A stretch of DNA of 39,529 nucleotides from Phycisphaerales bacterium (GCA_029260315.1 JAJDDM010000160.1:1-39529), one strand, 5' to 3'; counted from the stretch's first letter, positions 24,428 to 33,346 are shown. Notes: a model not told the origin generated them from the letters alone. Numbers and translations are program-made.

Positions 24428-25300
24428 ATGTCCACGACCAAGGCGATGCCACGGGCCAGCGCGGGTGTGCATATCCGCTCATCGGCGCGGCGATTCGAGA
24501 TCACGCCCGGACCCTCGAGGTTCGACGACATCCCCGCCGAGGATCTTTGGAAGCAGTACACCAAGGGGCACACCCAGGAGCTGCGCAACCACTTCATGGA
24601 GCGGTACCTGCCCTTGGTGCGGTACAACGCCGAGCGCATCCACGCGCGCCTGCCCGACGAGGTGGATATCGAGGACCTGATGAGCGCCGGGCTGTTCGGG
24701 CTGATGGACGCGATCGACGCGTTCGACCTGGACCGCAAGGTGAAGTTCGAGACCTATTGCGCGCCGCGGATCCGCGGCGCGATCCTCGACGAGCTGCGCT
24801 CGATGGACTGGGTGCCCAGGCTCGTGCGCCATCGCACCGCCAAGATCGAGGCGGTCCGCCAGCGGATCGAGATGGAGGAGGGGCGTCCGCCGACCGAGGA
24901 CGAGATCGCCGGCGAGCTGGGCGTCGAGGGCGAGGAGTTCGACAAGTTCAAGCGCGACGGCCGCCCGGTGAGCACCGTGAGCATCACCCGGCGCGCGTTC
25001 CCGACCGACGGGAACAAGGACGTCCGCGAGATCGACGTGATCAAGGACGACACGCAGCGCAACCCGCTGCGCGAGGCCCAGCGGCGCGATCTCAAGGACA
25101 TGATGACCAAGGGCCTGAGCCGGGCCGAGCGTCTCATTGTCGTGCTGTATTACTACGAGGGCATGACGATGAAGGAGATCGGCGCGACTTTGGATCTCTC
25201 TGAGAGCCGGGTGAGCCAGATGCACAGCTCGATCCTGCTTCGCCTGAAGGCCCAGATGCAGCACCGGATGGGCGAGCTCGAAGAGGCCCCCGCCAAGTAG
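24428..25300 (+). CDS. fliA: Flagellar sigma factor FliA (sigma-28 / WhiG type)
   Basis: FliA directs transcription of late flagellar genes. The 290-residue protein has sigma region 2 (LPLVRYNAERIHARLPDEVDIEDL in part, then SAGLFGLMDAIDAFDL and KFETYCAPRIRGAILDELRS), region 3 (WVPRLVRHRTAKIEAVRQRIE, EDEIAGELGV) and region 4 (LSRAERLIVVLYYYEGMTMK, EIGATLDLSESRVSQMHSSIL). This is the classic FliA/SigD/WhiG layout. It has about 40 extra N-terminal residues compared with E. coli FliA (239). The ATG has AAGGAG upstream. It ends the flagellar block; no flgM anti-sigma gene is next to it. Confidence 0.95.
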   Translation: MSTTKAMPRASAGVHIRSSARRFEITPGPSRFDDIPAEDLWKQYTKGHTQELRNHFMERYLPLVRYNAERIHARLPDEVDIEDLMSAGLFGLMDAIDAFDLDRKVKFETYCAPRIRGAILDELRSMDWVPRLVRHRTAKIEAVRQRIEMEEGRPPTEDEIAGELGVEGEEFDKFKRDGRPVSTVSITRRAFPTDGNKDVREIDVIKDDTQRNPLREAQRRDLKDMMTKGLSRAERLIVVLYYYEGMTMKEIGATLDLSESRVSQMHSSILLRLKAQMQHRMGELEEAPAK

Positions 25301-25312
25301 AGCCACTTCGCG

Positions 25313-25318
25313 TACGAT
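25313..25318 (+). promoter_or_regulatory. Possible -10 element giving a leaderless folK transcript
   Basis: TACGAT ends six bases before the folK ATG at 25325, the spacing typical of leaderless transcripts. No purine-rich ribosome binding site precedes that ATG. No convincing -35 element is visible, so the call is weak. Confidence 0.3.
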
Positions 25319-25324
25319 GGGCAC

Positions 25325-25846
25325 ATGGTCCGCGTCCACACCGCCGCGATCGCCCTGGGATCAAATCTTGGCGATCGGCGCGAGAATATCGAACTGGCGA
25401 TCGAGCGCATCGGAGAGCTTGAGGGGACATCGTTCGTCGCGCGGTCATCGCTCCACGAGACCAGGCCCGTCGGCATCGAGGACCAGCCAGATTTTCTCAA
25501 CGCCTGCTGCGTTGTTTCGACATCTCTGAGCCCGCGGGCCTTGCTCGGGGCGCTTCAGGAGATCGAGCGCGGCCTGGGTCGGGATCGTTCGCACGAGCAG
25601 CGATGGGGGCCCCGGATGATCGATCTGGACCTGCTGCTCGTTGATGATCTGGTGATCGACGAGCCCGCACTGACGATCCCTCATCCGCGGATGCACGAGC
25701 GGGCGTTCGTGCTCGAACCGCTGGCCGAGATCGCCGGCGAGCTGGTCCATCCGGTGCTCTCGGCCACGATTCGGGCGCTGCGTGAGCGGCTGCGGATTCA
25801 CCTGGGGGGATCCGTGCCGCCGGTGGGTGCTAATCTGTTGGCATGA
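25325..25846 (+). CDS. folK: 2-amino-4-hydroxy-6-hydroxymethyldihydropteridine pyrophosphokinase FolK
   Basis: FolK transfers pyrophosphate from ATP to 6-hydroxymethyl-7,8-dihydropterin in folate synthesis. The 173-residue product has ALGSNLGDR at 10-18, ETRPVGIEDQPDFLNACCVV (45-64) and the diagnostic HPPK signature RWGPRMIDLDLLL (93-105). IPHPRMHERAFVLEPLAEIA then follows. Length is as usual (about 160-180). It is 24 bases after fliA but is probably a separate transcription unit. Its stop overlaps the start of the next gene. No other folate genes are in the window. Confidence 0.96.
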   Translation: MVRVHTAAIALGSNLGDRRENIELAIERIGELEGTSFVARSSLHETRPVGIEDQPDFLNACCVVSTSLSPRALLGALQEIERGLGRDRSHEQRWGPRMIDLDLLLVDDLVIDEPALTIPHPRMHERAFVLEPLAEIAGELVHPVLSATIRALRERLRIHLGGSVPPVGANLLA

Positions 25847-27174
25847 GCTGCCCGAGGCATTTGGCGGTCCTGTTGGCGATCCTGCCGGCGTTCATCCCGG
25901 CGAGAGCCTCGCTCGGGCTCGATGCGCCGGCGATCAAGCAGAACGATGCACCGCTCGTTGAAAGTGCTTCGGGTGAACTGCCCGCGCCGGAGATCATCGC
26001 GCGGGCCCGCGCCGCCTATCGATCGGGGCCTGTCGGCGAGCGAGTGACGATCAGCGTGCGAGAAGGACAAGTCACGCGCTTCGACGAGTTTGTCGTGCGG
26101 CTTCGCGCAGACGACCAACGCCGCGAGATGCGCCTGGATCTCGCGGCGCTCTCGATCTGGACCAGGACCGATGGGGCCGCAGGCGAGTTCACCGCCCAGC
26201 ATCGTGAGAACGACGAGCTCGTGTACCGCGCGAGCCTGGATCGCCCGCTCTCTCGCAGCGCCCTGCGCGCGCATCTGCCCACCATGCTCGCGCCGCAGTT
26301 GGCTTTGGCCTTCGGCGAACGACTGGACGCGTCGATCAGCGACGACGACTGGACGCGCGGCCCGCCCGCGCCGGATCGCCACACGATCATCGGCGCGACG
26401 GCGCTGGGCCTGACGACGATCGCGTTCGACGCCGAGACTTTCCGTCTGCGCGAGTACGCCGCGCAGAGCCGGGACCTGACGATCCGCCTGCGCGTTGAGG
26501 CGATCGAGGCGGGCGATCCTGACTCGTGGGTGATAGACGCCGTCGGGTCTCGGGTCGTCTCGTCGCTCTCAGAGCTGCGCCCGCGCGTCCGGCCCGTGCC
26601 CATCGGCGAGGAGTTCCCGTTCCGCACGCTCCAGGACGCGACGATGAGCCCGTGGCTGCTTGATGCGGCGCTGGCGAATCGGCGGGTGCCGCCGCAGCGA
26701 CCGGAAGAGCGGTATCTGGTCCTGGTCTTCCATCGCGTGCCGAGCGAGGTTCCGGCGCGGACGCATGTGCTCGATCGTGTCGGTCGCGCGATCGACGCGG
26801 CGGGCGAGGTTGAACGCGAGCTCGCCCGCACATCGATGCGCCCCGAGGGACTTGGCCCGCGCCGGGCGATCGTGCGAGTGATCGTGCGACCGGTCGCGTG
26901 CCTGCGCGTGCCCGAGGCGCGCCGGGAAGTGATCCAGACGTTGGCGGCTCGCTGGCCCCTGGATACCGGCGGCTCGGGGCTTCTGTGGACGGTTTCCCCG
27001 GAGCAGACGCTCGATCGGCTTGCGCCCGGTGCGTCGGCGGCGATCGCGATCATCGACGAGCAACGAAGGCTGGTCCGCGTCCTTGAGATCGATGACGAGT
27101 TCGAGACCGATGCGCTCAGTCAGCAGATCCGCGACACGGTCATGCGCGAGGTCAACCTGATCGGCGGGCCGTGA
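25843..27174 (+). CDS. Secreted protein of unknown function
   Basis: I do not recognise a family with certainty. The 443-residue product has a likely signal peptide (about 1-25, ending near ARASLGLDA). Residues about 45-230 look beta-rich, with alternating short strands (ERVTISVREGQVTRFDEFVV, EMRLDLAALSIWTRTDGAAG, LGLTTIAFDAETFRLREYAA). This resembles in outline the LolA/DUF2092-type fold used for lipid binding in periplasmic proteins. The C-terminal part (about 285-443) includes RYLVLVFHR and an alpha/beta pattern (SAAIAIIDEQRRLVRVLEID), perhaps thioredoxin-like without a visible CxxC. The ATG overlaps the folK stop by 4 bases. Both domain suggestions are weak. Confidence 0.75.
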   Translation: MSCPRHLAVLLAILPAFIPARASLGLDAPAIKQNDAPLVESASGELPAPEIIARARAAYRSGPVGERVTISVREGQVTRFDEFVVRLRADDQRREMRLDLAALSIWTRTDGAAGEFTAQHRENDELVYRASLDRPLSRSALRAHLPTMLAPQLALAFGERLDASISDDDWTRGPPAPDRHTIIGATALGLTTIAFDAETFRLREYAAQSRDLTIRLRVEAIEAGDPDSWVIDAVGSRVVSSLSELRPRVRPVPIGEEFPFRTLQDATMSPWLLDAALANRRVPPQRPEERYLVLVFHRVPSEVPARTHVLDRVGRAIDAAGEVERELARTSMRPEGLGPRRAIVRVIVRPVACLRVPEARREVIQTLAARWPLDTGGSGLLWTVSPEQTLDRLAPGASAAIAIIDEQRRLVRVLEIDDEFETDALSQQIRDTVMREVNLIGGP

Positions 27175-27211
27175 CTCACGTCGTCCGAGCGCGTAGCGTG
27201 AGATGGACGGG

Positions 27212-27300
27212 TGCCGTGGTCTGAGCGAGTCTTCGAGCGAAGGCCATGTGGTTGCACCTTTGGCGTGGCCTTCGTCGCAAAGCCTCCTCAGACCACGGCA
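27212..27300. repeat. Nested perfect hairpin at a convergent gene junction
   Basis: The outer arms TGCCGTGGTCTGAG (27212-27225) and CTCAGACCACGGCA (27287-27300) are a perfect 14-bp inverted repeat. Inside lies a second pair, CGAAGGCCA (27238-27246) and TGGCCTTCG (27266-27274). The structure fills the 148-base gap between the plus-strand secreted-protein gene and the minus-strand recombinase gene. It has no T-tract on either strand, but could act as a two-way transcription barrier. Its architecture (perfect stems, outer plus inner) resembles the two-hairpin elements elsewhere in the window, although the sequence differs. Confidence 0.85.
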
Positions 27301-27322
27301 TCGTCATCAACGAGGTCGGCGC

Positions 27323-28348
27323 TCAGCTCGCCTCGGCCCGCGGGTGCGCCTGGTCATATCCCCTGCGGACCGGTGCGTCGGTCAGGTGCGTGTACACCTG
27401 CGTCGTGCTGAGCGACTGGTGTCCAAGAAGCTCCTGCACGCTGCGCAGATCTGCGCCGTTCTCCAACAAATGCGTCGCGAAGCTATGCCGCAGCGTGTGC
27501 GGGCTGATCGAGGGATCCAGCCCGATCTCGCGCAGGTACTTATCCAGCTTGCGGCGGACCGAGCGGCTGCTCAACCGCCCGCCGTGCTTGTTCAGGAATA
27601 ACGCCTGGGCCTTGTCCCCCTGCCACATGTTCGCGTAGCGGGCGTCGGCCTGCGCGGCGCTGATGTACGCCTGGATCGCCAGCAGCGCGTGCTTGCCCAG
27701 CGGCACCAAACGCTCCTTCTTGCCCTTGCCCCGCACCAGCAGCGAGCCCTGCTCGGCGTCGAGGTCGGTGTGGTCCAGCCCGACCAGCTCGCTCACGCGG
27801 ATGCCGGTGGAGTACAGCGTCTCGAGCATCGCCCGGTCGCGCAGGCCCAGCGTGTCCTTGTCGCTCGGCGCGCTGAGCAGCTTCTCGACCTGCTCGACGC
27901 TGATCGCCTTGGGTAGGCGCTTGGCCTGACGCGGGGTGCGGATGAGTGTCATCGGATTGCCCGCGACGAGGTTGCGCCGGTCCGCCCACTTGTAGAACGA
28001 ACGCAGCGTCGCGATCTTGCGGGCCATCGTCGCCGGCGAATAGTTCTGGTCGCCCAGGTGGTTCAGGAAGCCGCGGATGGTCTCGGGGTCGGCCGCCGCG
28101 ACGATCTCGGTGATGGTCTTGGGCGCGATCTTGCCGGCGACGTCCTTGCTGGGCGCGGCGTCGGTGCCGGCGATGTTGTTGTACGCCTCGCGCTCGAGCT
28201 TCTCATCGATCTCGATATTGTTCGCCTCGCTGAGGTGGGCGATGAACTGGCGCAGGTCAGCGCCGTAGCAGCGGGCGGTGTAGGGGCTGAAATGGCGCTC
28301 GTCCGCGAGGTAGGCCGAGAACGCGTCGGTGATTGCGAGGGTTGACAT
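27323..28348 (-). CDS. Tyrosine recombinase, XerC/XerD-like
   Basis: The 341-residue enzyme has the catalytic set of tyrosine recombinases: R184 (TGIRVSEL), K208 (RGKGKKERLVPLG), H284 and R287 (HTLRHSFATHL), H310 (LLGHQSL) and nucleophile Y319 (TTQVYTHL). These motifs are of the Xer type that resolves chromosome dimers. The N-terminal DNA-binding domain (about 1-125) carries an insert of roughly 35-40 residues (about 45-88, EKLEREAYNNIAGTDAAPSK onward) absent from E. coli XerC/D. I cannot decide between XerC and XerD. The ATG at 28348 has AGGAG upstream; the frame is open to 28426. No integrated element or att site is evident nearby. Confidence 0.92.
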   Translation of the reverse strand: MSTLAITDAFSAYLADERHFSPYTARCYGADLRQFIAHLSEANNIEIDEKLEREAYNNIAGTDAAPSKDVAGKIAPKTITEIVAAADPETIRGFLNHLGDQNYSPATMARKIATLRSFYKWADRRNLVAGNPMTLIRTPRQAKRLPKAISVEQVEKLLSAPSDKDTLGLRDRAMLETLYSTGIRVSELVGLDHTDLDAEQGSLLVRGKGKKERLVPLGKHALLAIQAYISAAQADARYANMWQGDKAQALFLNKHGGRLSSRSVRRKLDKYLREIGLDPSISPHTLRHSFATHLLENGADLRSVQELLGHQSLSTTQVYTHLTDAPVRRGYDQAHPRAEAS

Positions 28349-28527
28349 CTTCAGGCTCCTGCCGCCGCTTCGTCGCGGACGAACGAAACAAAGAACTCCG
28401 CGCACAGGCCCCGGGCGTGCGCACACGCATCCGTGCGTCGCATCCGCTCGTCCGGGTTTCTTGCCGCGCCTTCCATGACGCCGGTGCCTCCGCGCTTCGA
28501 CCTCGCGCGGCGACCGGCCACGCGAGA

Positions 28528-29313
28528 CTAACGACCTTCCTCTTCCGCCGCGGCGTACCCCAGCCGGAGCCGCTCGCTCTCAAGCAGGTCTCCGATGGCG
28601 GCATGTGCCGCGAATCGCTCGTACAGGTCCATGCTTGCAAGATACCTCCGCCAGCCGTAGGCACCCTCTAAATCGTGGCGTCCGGCGGCAAATCGGCGAA
28701 CCCGCTCGAGCACCCCGTGGTTGCGCCCGTCCAGGTGCAGCGCCACGCTCGAGGCGGGCACGCTCTGGCGGCTCGTCCGTGGGAAGTACGAGTACGCCGT
28801 CGGCTGGTAGCTGAGCCGCTTGGGATCGAGGCTGTTGCCCTCGGCGTCCTGACCCGATCGATCAAAGAGCGCCAAGCTGATGCCGATGGTGGGAGGGTCG
28901 TAGGGGTCATACGCCGTGATCGTTCCGAGCACGAGGCCGTCGGCGCCCAACGCCTGGGCCAGCGTACGCGCCTGGCTGGGGTCGTCGATCACGACGAACT
29001 CCAGGGCCCGCATCGCATCGATCACGCGGTTGGTCGGCAGGGCCCGCAGGCCTTGCACTTCCGTGATCGATGCGCCGAGCTGATCGGCCACCCGCAAGGA
29101 GTCAACCGCACTCGTGCCCGATTCATTCCGCAACGGAACGACCGCCCACAGGCGATCGCCGCCCAGCTGCGGCTCTGGATAGGCCAGCACCTCGGGCGTA
29201 TCGAGGCGATCGGCCCGCTGCGTGCTGCACGCGAGAAGGCCCGCGAGAAGCGCGCCCACAAGGGCAAGCAGCCCCGCCGATCGAGAGAAAAGCATGGATC
29301 CTGCACTTGTCAT
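28528..29313 (-). CDS. Putative lipoprotein, CsgG/TolB-N-like fold
   Basis: The 261-residue product has a hydrophobic lead and a lipobox ending LLAGLLAC, so it is probably a lipoprotein. The mature part contains LWAVVPLRNESGTSAVDSLR, EVQGLRALPTNRVIDAMRAL, and ALGADGLVLGTITAYDPYDP. This resembles the FlgO/CsgG/TolB-N pattern of a strand, a helix, and GAD.vvtG.i. No precise family can be named. The start could be ATG at 29313 or at 29295; both keep the signal sequence, and GCAGGAC precedes the first. It follows the TolB-like gene by 109 bases on the same strand, and an operon is likely. The 179-base gap to the recombinase gene holds nothing I recognise. Confidence 0.72.
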   Translation of the reverse strand: MTSAGSMLFSRSAGLLALVGALLAGLLACSTQRADRLDTPEVLAYPEPQLGGDRLWAVVPLRNESGTSAVDSLRVADQLGASITEVQGLRALPTNRVIDAMRALEFVVIDDPSQARTLAQALGADGLVLGTITAYDPYDPPTIGISLALFDRSGQDAEGNSLDPKRLSYQPTAYSYFPRTSRQSVPASSVALHLDGRNHGVLERVRRFAAGRHDLEGAYGWRRYLASMDLYERFAAHAAIGDLLESERLRLGYAAAEEEGR

Positions 29314-29422
29314 GGCGTCCTGCCGCGATCCCCCGCGCTCCGCGCGAGGGCGAGTCCATCTGTCCGGCCCGGACGATCCGGGCTTCGAATCCGCCCGCAG
29401 GGCGCTGGCCCCGCGGCGCGGC

Positions 29423-30709
29423 TCAGTCTTCCTGATCCTCAACACCCGCGTAGGTCGCGTCGGACTCGCCCATGACAGCGATGACCAGCGCGTCCTCCAG
29501 GTCCATCGACCAGAGGTTCTCTCCGCCGTCGCGATTGGACGCGAACAGCACGCGATTGGGCGAGGCCCACGTCGGCATCAGATCTATCGCGTCGCCGCTG
29601 GTCAGACGCACCAGGTCCGTCCCATCGACGTCGATCATCCAGAGGCTCGCTTCGCGCGGCGGCACCTTGCCCAGCATCGACCACTCATCGTCCGTGGGCA
29701 CGCTGGCGAACAGGATCCACTTGCCGTCGGGGCTCCAGGTCGGGTTGATCATCGCGGCGTCGGCCGCCGAGACGATCTCGGTCAGCGCCGTCGCGTTGCT
29801 GCCGTCGTAGTCGAGCGTCCAGATGCTGAACGCGCGGCTGCCGCGCTCGCGACCCTGCTGGAACAGGATCCGATCGCCGCCGCTCATGCCCGTGCCCGCC
29901 TTGGGGCAGAACTCGGGGAACAGGCCGTAGCCGATGAACTGGGCTGTCGTGGCGTCGTCGGCGTCGACGACCCACATCTCCCAGCGCCCGCTGACGGTGC
30001 CGCGACGGTTGAAGATAATCTTGGAGCCGTCGGGTGACCATGAGGGATGGATCTCGTGGGCCGAGCCTGCCGAGACGACCAGCGGGCGTCCGCCGGTGAT
30101 GGGCATGACGTAGATGTCCCAGGTTCCCGCGCGATCGGAGCTGAAGGCGATGCGGCTGCCGTCGGGGCTGATCGCCGGCATCGCGTCGTTGGCCGGGTCT
30201 CTGGTGAGCTGGGTCTGCACGCGAGCGCCCATCGACTTGACGTACAAGTCGCTGGTGATGCTGTGCTGGCTGGACGCGAAGACGATCGTCTGTCCGTCGC
30301 GGGTGACGTCGGGGTCGAAGACCTCGCCGGAGTGCGCGAAGGTCACCTGTGTCACGTTCGGCGAGCGCATCGGGGTCATCTGGCTCATCAGGCTCGGGGC
30401 CGAGGTGAATCGCAGATCACGTTCGAGCTCGTCGTGCGGCGTCTCCCAGCCCTCGAACTCCGTCAGCAGCTCCTTGAACCGCGGGGCCTCGCTGCGGGCG
30501 AGTTCCTCGCCCTGCGGCGGCTGGGCCGCGGGCTTGGCCTTGGCCGAACCCGTGTTCGAGCGGGCATCGCCCTCGGGGATCGACGCGGTCTGGCTGTTCT
30601 GGGGGAATGCCGCGCATCCGCCGAACAGTCCTATGCCGAGCAAGCCGCCGGCGAGCAGGGCGAGCGCCGCGGGAGATCCGAGCGTGTGGCTGGCGTACCG
30701 AAGGTTCAT
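29423..30709 (-). CDS. TolB-like beta-propeller lipoprotein
   Basis: The 428-residue product has a signal sequence with a probable lipobox (GLFGGC), a low-complexity linker, and a run of PD40/TolB-type repeats from about 130. Clear blades are AISPDGSRIAFSSDRAGTWD, SWSPDGSKIIFNRRG, TWSPDGKWILFASVP and DLMPTWASPNRVLFASNRDG. TolB-like propellers bind peptides or polymers in the periplasm; the partner here is unknown. It is not next to pal or tolA genes, so calling it TolB itself would go too far. The ATG at 30709 has GAGGAAG close upstream. A GC-rich stem-loop (30723-30737) lies just ahead of it in the transcript. Confidence 0.82.
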   Translation of the reverse strand: MNLRYASHTLGSPAALALLAGGLLGIGLFGGCAAFPQNSQTASIPEGDARSNTGSAKAKPAAQPPQGEELARSEAPRFKELLTEFEGWETPHDELERDLRFTSAPSLMSQMTPMRSPNVTQVTFAHSGEVFDPDVTRDGQTIVFASSQHSITSDLYVKSMGARVQTQLTRDPANDAMPAISPDGSRIAFSSDRAGTWDIYVMPITGGRPLVVSAGSAHEIHPSWSPDGSKIIFNRRGTVSGRWEMWVVDADDATTAQFIGYGLFPEFCPKAGTGMSGGDRILFQQGRERGSRAFSIWTLDYDGSNATALTEIVSAADAAMINPTWSPDGKWILFASVPTDDEWSMLGKVPPREASLWMIDVDGTDLVRLTSGDAIDLMPTWASPNRVLFASNRDGGENLWSMDLEDALVIAVMGESDATYAGVEDQED

Positions 30710-30722
30710 GTCTTCCTCGCAT

Positions 30723-30737
30723 GGCGGCAGAGCCGCC
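30723..30737 (-). other. GC-rich stem-loop in the leader of the TolB-like gene
   Basis: GGCGGC and GCCGCC pair with a 3-base loop, 13 bases upstream of the ATG at 30709 and just ahead of its ribosome binding site. It might affect translation. Six-base GC stems arise by chance in DNA this rich in G+C. The gap 30710-30941 holds nothing else I recognise. Confidence 0.3.
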
Positions 30738-30941
30738 GTCCGGGGCGACGCGCCGATGCCACGGATGTGGTTATCGGATCGTCGCCAACGCCCTCTTGAG
30801 GCCGCCACCGGCCTCGGCGAGAACAGCATCGGACGTTGGGAGGGACGGCTGAAGTCAGGTCCAGGTAATGGCGTGACGGGGCGGTAGACGTGTTCTCAAT
30901 GACTCGGTTGGTAGCGCAAATCATGCCTGGGGTCGAGCATG

Positions 30942-31433
30942 TCAGTCGAACCACCACCAATGAGTCTCTGTGCCAACAGCGAACCAGACTCCCGCAAACC
31001 AGAGGACGAGGCCGCCAATCGACAGCATCGCCCCTTGAGCCCATTGCCCGCGTGCGCGCCAACGAGAGAACACGGAGCCGGCGAGGACAACCGTGATCAT
31101 CATGGTCATGGGCGTGGCAACAAGCACTATGAGTGAGACACCAACGAGCTTATCTTCAAGCTCCCGGATGTCACCGATCGGCGGCTCGCCACCCACTCGC
31201 GCCCTGGCGAGTAGGTAAGAAACGAGAAAACCGCAACCGACGGCCCACGGGATCGCGGCGAAGAAGGCAAGGGCGAATGCGACAGATCGATCGGAAAGCC
31301 GCCGGACACCTTGTTGGTCAGTGAGTTCCGCTTTGACAAAGTTAGACCCGCATTCCGGGCAGGGCCCGTCTGGAAGTTGGGCCAGGTCATATCCGCAGGT
31401 TGGACAAGTCGGTTGAGGACGAGTCGTCCGCAT
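30942..31433 (-). CDS. Zinc-ribbon membrane protein
   Basis: The 163-residue product starts with a four-cysteine zinc ribbon: C10, C13, C25 and C28 in CPTCGYDLAQLPDGPCPECG. After a polar linker come three likely membrane helices (about 50-72, 95-118 and 132-153). Proteins with this ribbon followed by membrane helices are numerous in Phycisphaerae genomes, but their function is unknown. The ATG at 31433 has AGGA about 10 bases upstream. It is 29 bases downstream of typA and on the same strand, so it may be co-transcribed. Confidence 0.85.
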   Translation of the reverse strand: MRTTRPQPTCPTCGYDLAQLPDGPCPECGSNFVKAELTDQQGVRRLSDRSVAFALAFFAAIPWAVGCGFLVSYLLARARVGGEPPIGDIRELEDKLVGVSLIVLVATPMTMMITVVLAGSVFSRWRARGQWAQGAMLSIGGLVLWFAGVWFAVGTETHWWWFD

Positions 31434-31462
31434 GCAGACATGGTCCTGTGCTGCGAGTGGGA

Positions 31463-33343
31463 CTATGCCCCGGCCTTGGCCTTGTCCTTCGACTGGCGAT
31501 CGGCCCGCTTGCGCTGCCCCTCATCGAGGATCCGCTTGCGCAGGCGGACCGTCGAGGGCGTCAGCTCGACGACCTCGTCCTCCTCGATGTATTCCAGAGC
31601 CTGCTCCAGGCCCATCTCCCGCGGGGCCTTCAGCGTCACCGTCGCCTCCTTGTTGGCGCTGCGGATGTTGGTGAGCTGCTTCTGGCGGCAGATGTTCACC
31701 GGCAGGTCGTTGTCGCGGTTGTGCTCACCCACGATCTGGCCCGCGTAGACCTTGTCGCCCGGCTTGACGAACAGCACGCCGCGCTCGGCGAGGGTCTCCA
31801 CCGAGTAGCTGGTGACCTGCCCGGTCTCGGTGGCGATGAGCACGCCGTTGGTGCGTCCGATCCGATCGCCGCCGAGCGGCGCGAAGCGATCGAAGCGGTG
31901 GTGCATGATCGCCTCGCCCTGTGTCGCGGTGAGCACCCGTCCGCGCAGGCCGATCAGCGCCCGGCTGGTGATCTCGAAGACCAGGTGCGAGACGCCCGGG
32001 CCGCGCGGCTCCATCTTCTTCAGCTCGCCCCTGCGCCCTCCCACAAGCTCCATGACCGGGCCGACGGCGCTCTCGGGGCAATCGACGACCAGGGTCTCGA
32101 CCGGCTCGTGCAGCTTGCCGTCGATCTCGTGGAGGATGACCCGCGGGCGCCCGATGCTGAGCTCGAACCCCTCGCGGCGCATGGTCTCCAGCAGGATGCC
32201 CAGGTGGAGGATGCCCCGCCCGGAAACGACGAACTCCTCGCCGCTGTCTCCCTGCTCGACGCGCAGCGCGACGTTGCGCTCCAGCTCCTTGTCGAGCCGG
32301 TCGCGGATCTGGCGGCTGGTGACATAATCACCCTCCCTGCCGCCGAAGGGCGAGTCGTTGATGCGGAAGGTCATGCTCAGCGTCGGCTCATCGACGTTGA
32401 CCGTCGGCAGCGCCTCGGGCTGCTCGGTGTCGGCGACGGTGTCGCCGATATCGACGCCCTCGATCCCCTCGATCGCGCACAGGTCGCCCGCGCTGATCTC
32501 GTCGGTGTCGACCCGACCCAGACCCGAGAAGCGCAGCAATCGTCCGATCTTGATCGGCGGCATCTTCGTGCCGTCGCGCTTGATGAGCGTGATCCGCTGG
32601 CCGCGCCGGATCGTCCCGCGAAAGACCCGCCCGATCGCGATGCGCCCGACGAAGTCCGAGTAATCCAGCGTCGTGACCAGCACTTGCAAGGGCGCATCAG
32701 CGTCGGCGTCGGGCGCGGGCACGCTCTTGACGATCTTCTCGAACACTGGGCGCAGGTCGGTCCCCGGCTCATCCAGATCCGGCGTCGCCCAGCCGTCGCG
32801 GGCCGAGCAGTAGACCGTCTCGAAGTCCAACGCGTGGTCGTCGGCGCCAAGGTCCACGAGCAGGTCGAAGACCTCGTCGATCACCGCATCGGGGCGAGCG
32901 TCGGGACGGTCGCACTTGTTCACAACCACCAGCGGCTCCAGCCCGCACTCCAGCGCCTTGGTCAGCACGAACTTGGTCTGCGGCATCGGCCCCTCGAACG
33001 CGTCCACGAGCAGCAGGCACCCGTCGGCCAGACGCAGCACCCGCTCAACCTCGCCACCGAAGTCCGCGTGTCCCGGCGTGTCGATCAGGTTGATCCGATA
33101 CTCCCGCCCATCCTCGGCGTGATACACCACGGCGCAGTTCTTTGAGAGAATCGTGATCCCGCGCTCGCGCTCCAGCGGGTTGGAGTCCATGATCAGATCG
33201 TGCTGCCCGCCGGCGAGCTTGTCGAGCTCGCCCGCGCGGAAGTTGCCCGACTGTTTCAGGAGCTGGTCGACCAGCGAGGTCTTGCCGTGGTCGACATGCG
33301 CGATGATCGCGACGTTCCGGATGTCCGAGGACTGGTTGCTCAT
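31463..33343 (-). CDS. typA: Ribosome-associated GTPase TypA/BipA
   Basis: TypA (BipA) is an EF-G-like GTPase acting on ribosomes, important at low temperature and in stress. The 626-residue product has the P-loop AHVDHGKT (15-22), the switch region [14 protein letters not shown]3 [16 protein letters not shown] and G4 NKCDRPDAR. The C-terminal TypA domain contains [21 protein letters not shown] and [20 protein letters not shown], with [20 protein letters not shown] near the end. The start is the ATG at 33343. A TTG further upstream lies inside the tandem repeat. No ribosome binding site is visible in the repeat-filled leader. Confidence 0.97.
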   Translation of the reverse strand: MSNQSSDIRNVAIIAHVDHGKTSLVDQLLKQSGNFRAGELDKLAGGQHDLIMDSNPLERERGITILSKNCAVVYHAEDGREYRINLIDTPGHADFGGEVERVLRLADGCLLLVDAFEGPMPQTKFVLTKALECGLEPLVVVNKCDRPDARPDAVIDEVFDLLVDLGADDHALDFETVYCSARDGWATPDLDEPGTDLRPVFEKIVKSVPAPDADADAPLQVLVTTLDYSDFVGRIAIGRVFRGTIRRGQRITLIKRDGTKMPPIKIGRLLRFSGLGRVDTDEISAGDLCAIEGIEGVDIGDTVADTEQPEALPTVNVDEPTLSMTFRINDSPFGGREGDYVTSRQIRDRLDKELERNVALRVEQGDSGEEFVVSGRGILHLGILLETMRREGFELSIGRPRVILHEIDGKLHEPVETLVVDCPESAVGPVMELVGGRRGELKKMEPRGPGVSHLVFEITSRALIGLRGRVLTATQGEAIMHHRFDRFAPLGGDRIGRTNGVLIATETGQVTSYSVETLAERGVLFVKPGDKVYAGQIVGEHNRDNDLPVNICRQKQLTNIRSANKEATVTLKAPREMGLEQALEYIEEDEVVELTPSTVRLRKRILDEGQRKRADRQSKDKAKAGA

Positions 33344-33346
33344 GGG

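Noticed and set aside
27203..27638. Plus-strand open frames over the hairpin at 27.2 kb
   Set aside because: They run into the antisense of the recombinase gene and consist of the hairpin sequence at their start.
27323..28348. Integrase of a mobile island
   Set aside because: There is no tRNA gene, no direct repeats, no phage or transfer genes and no change in base composition nearby. A chromosomal Xer role fits better.
29423..30709. Identification as TolB of the Tol-Pal system
   Set aside because: The propeller repeats fit, but none of tolQ, tolR, tolA or pal is adjacent and the protein is a probable lipoprotein, unlike TolB.
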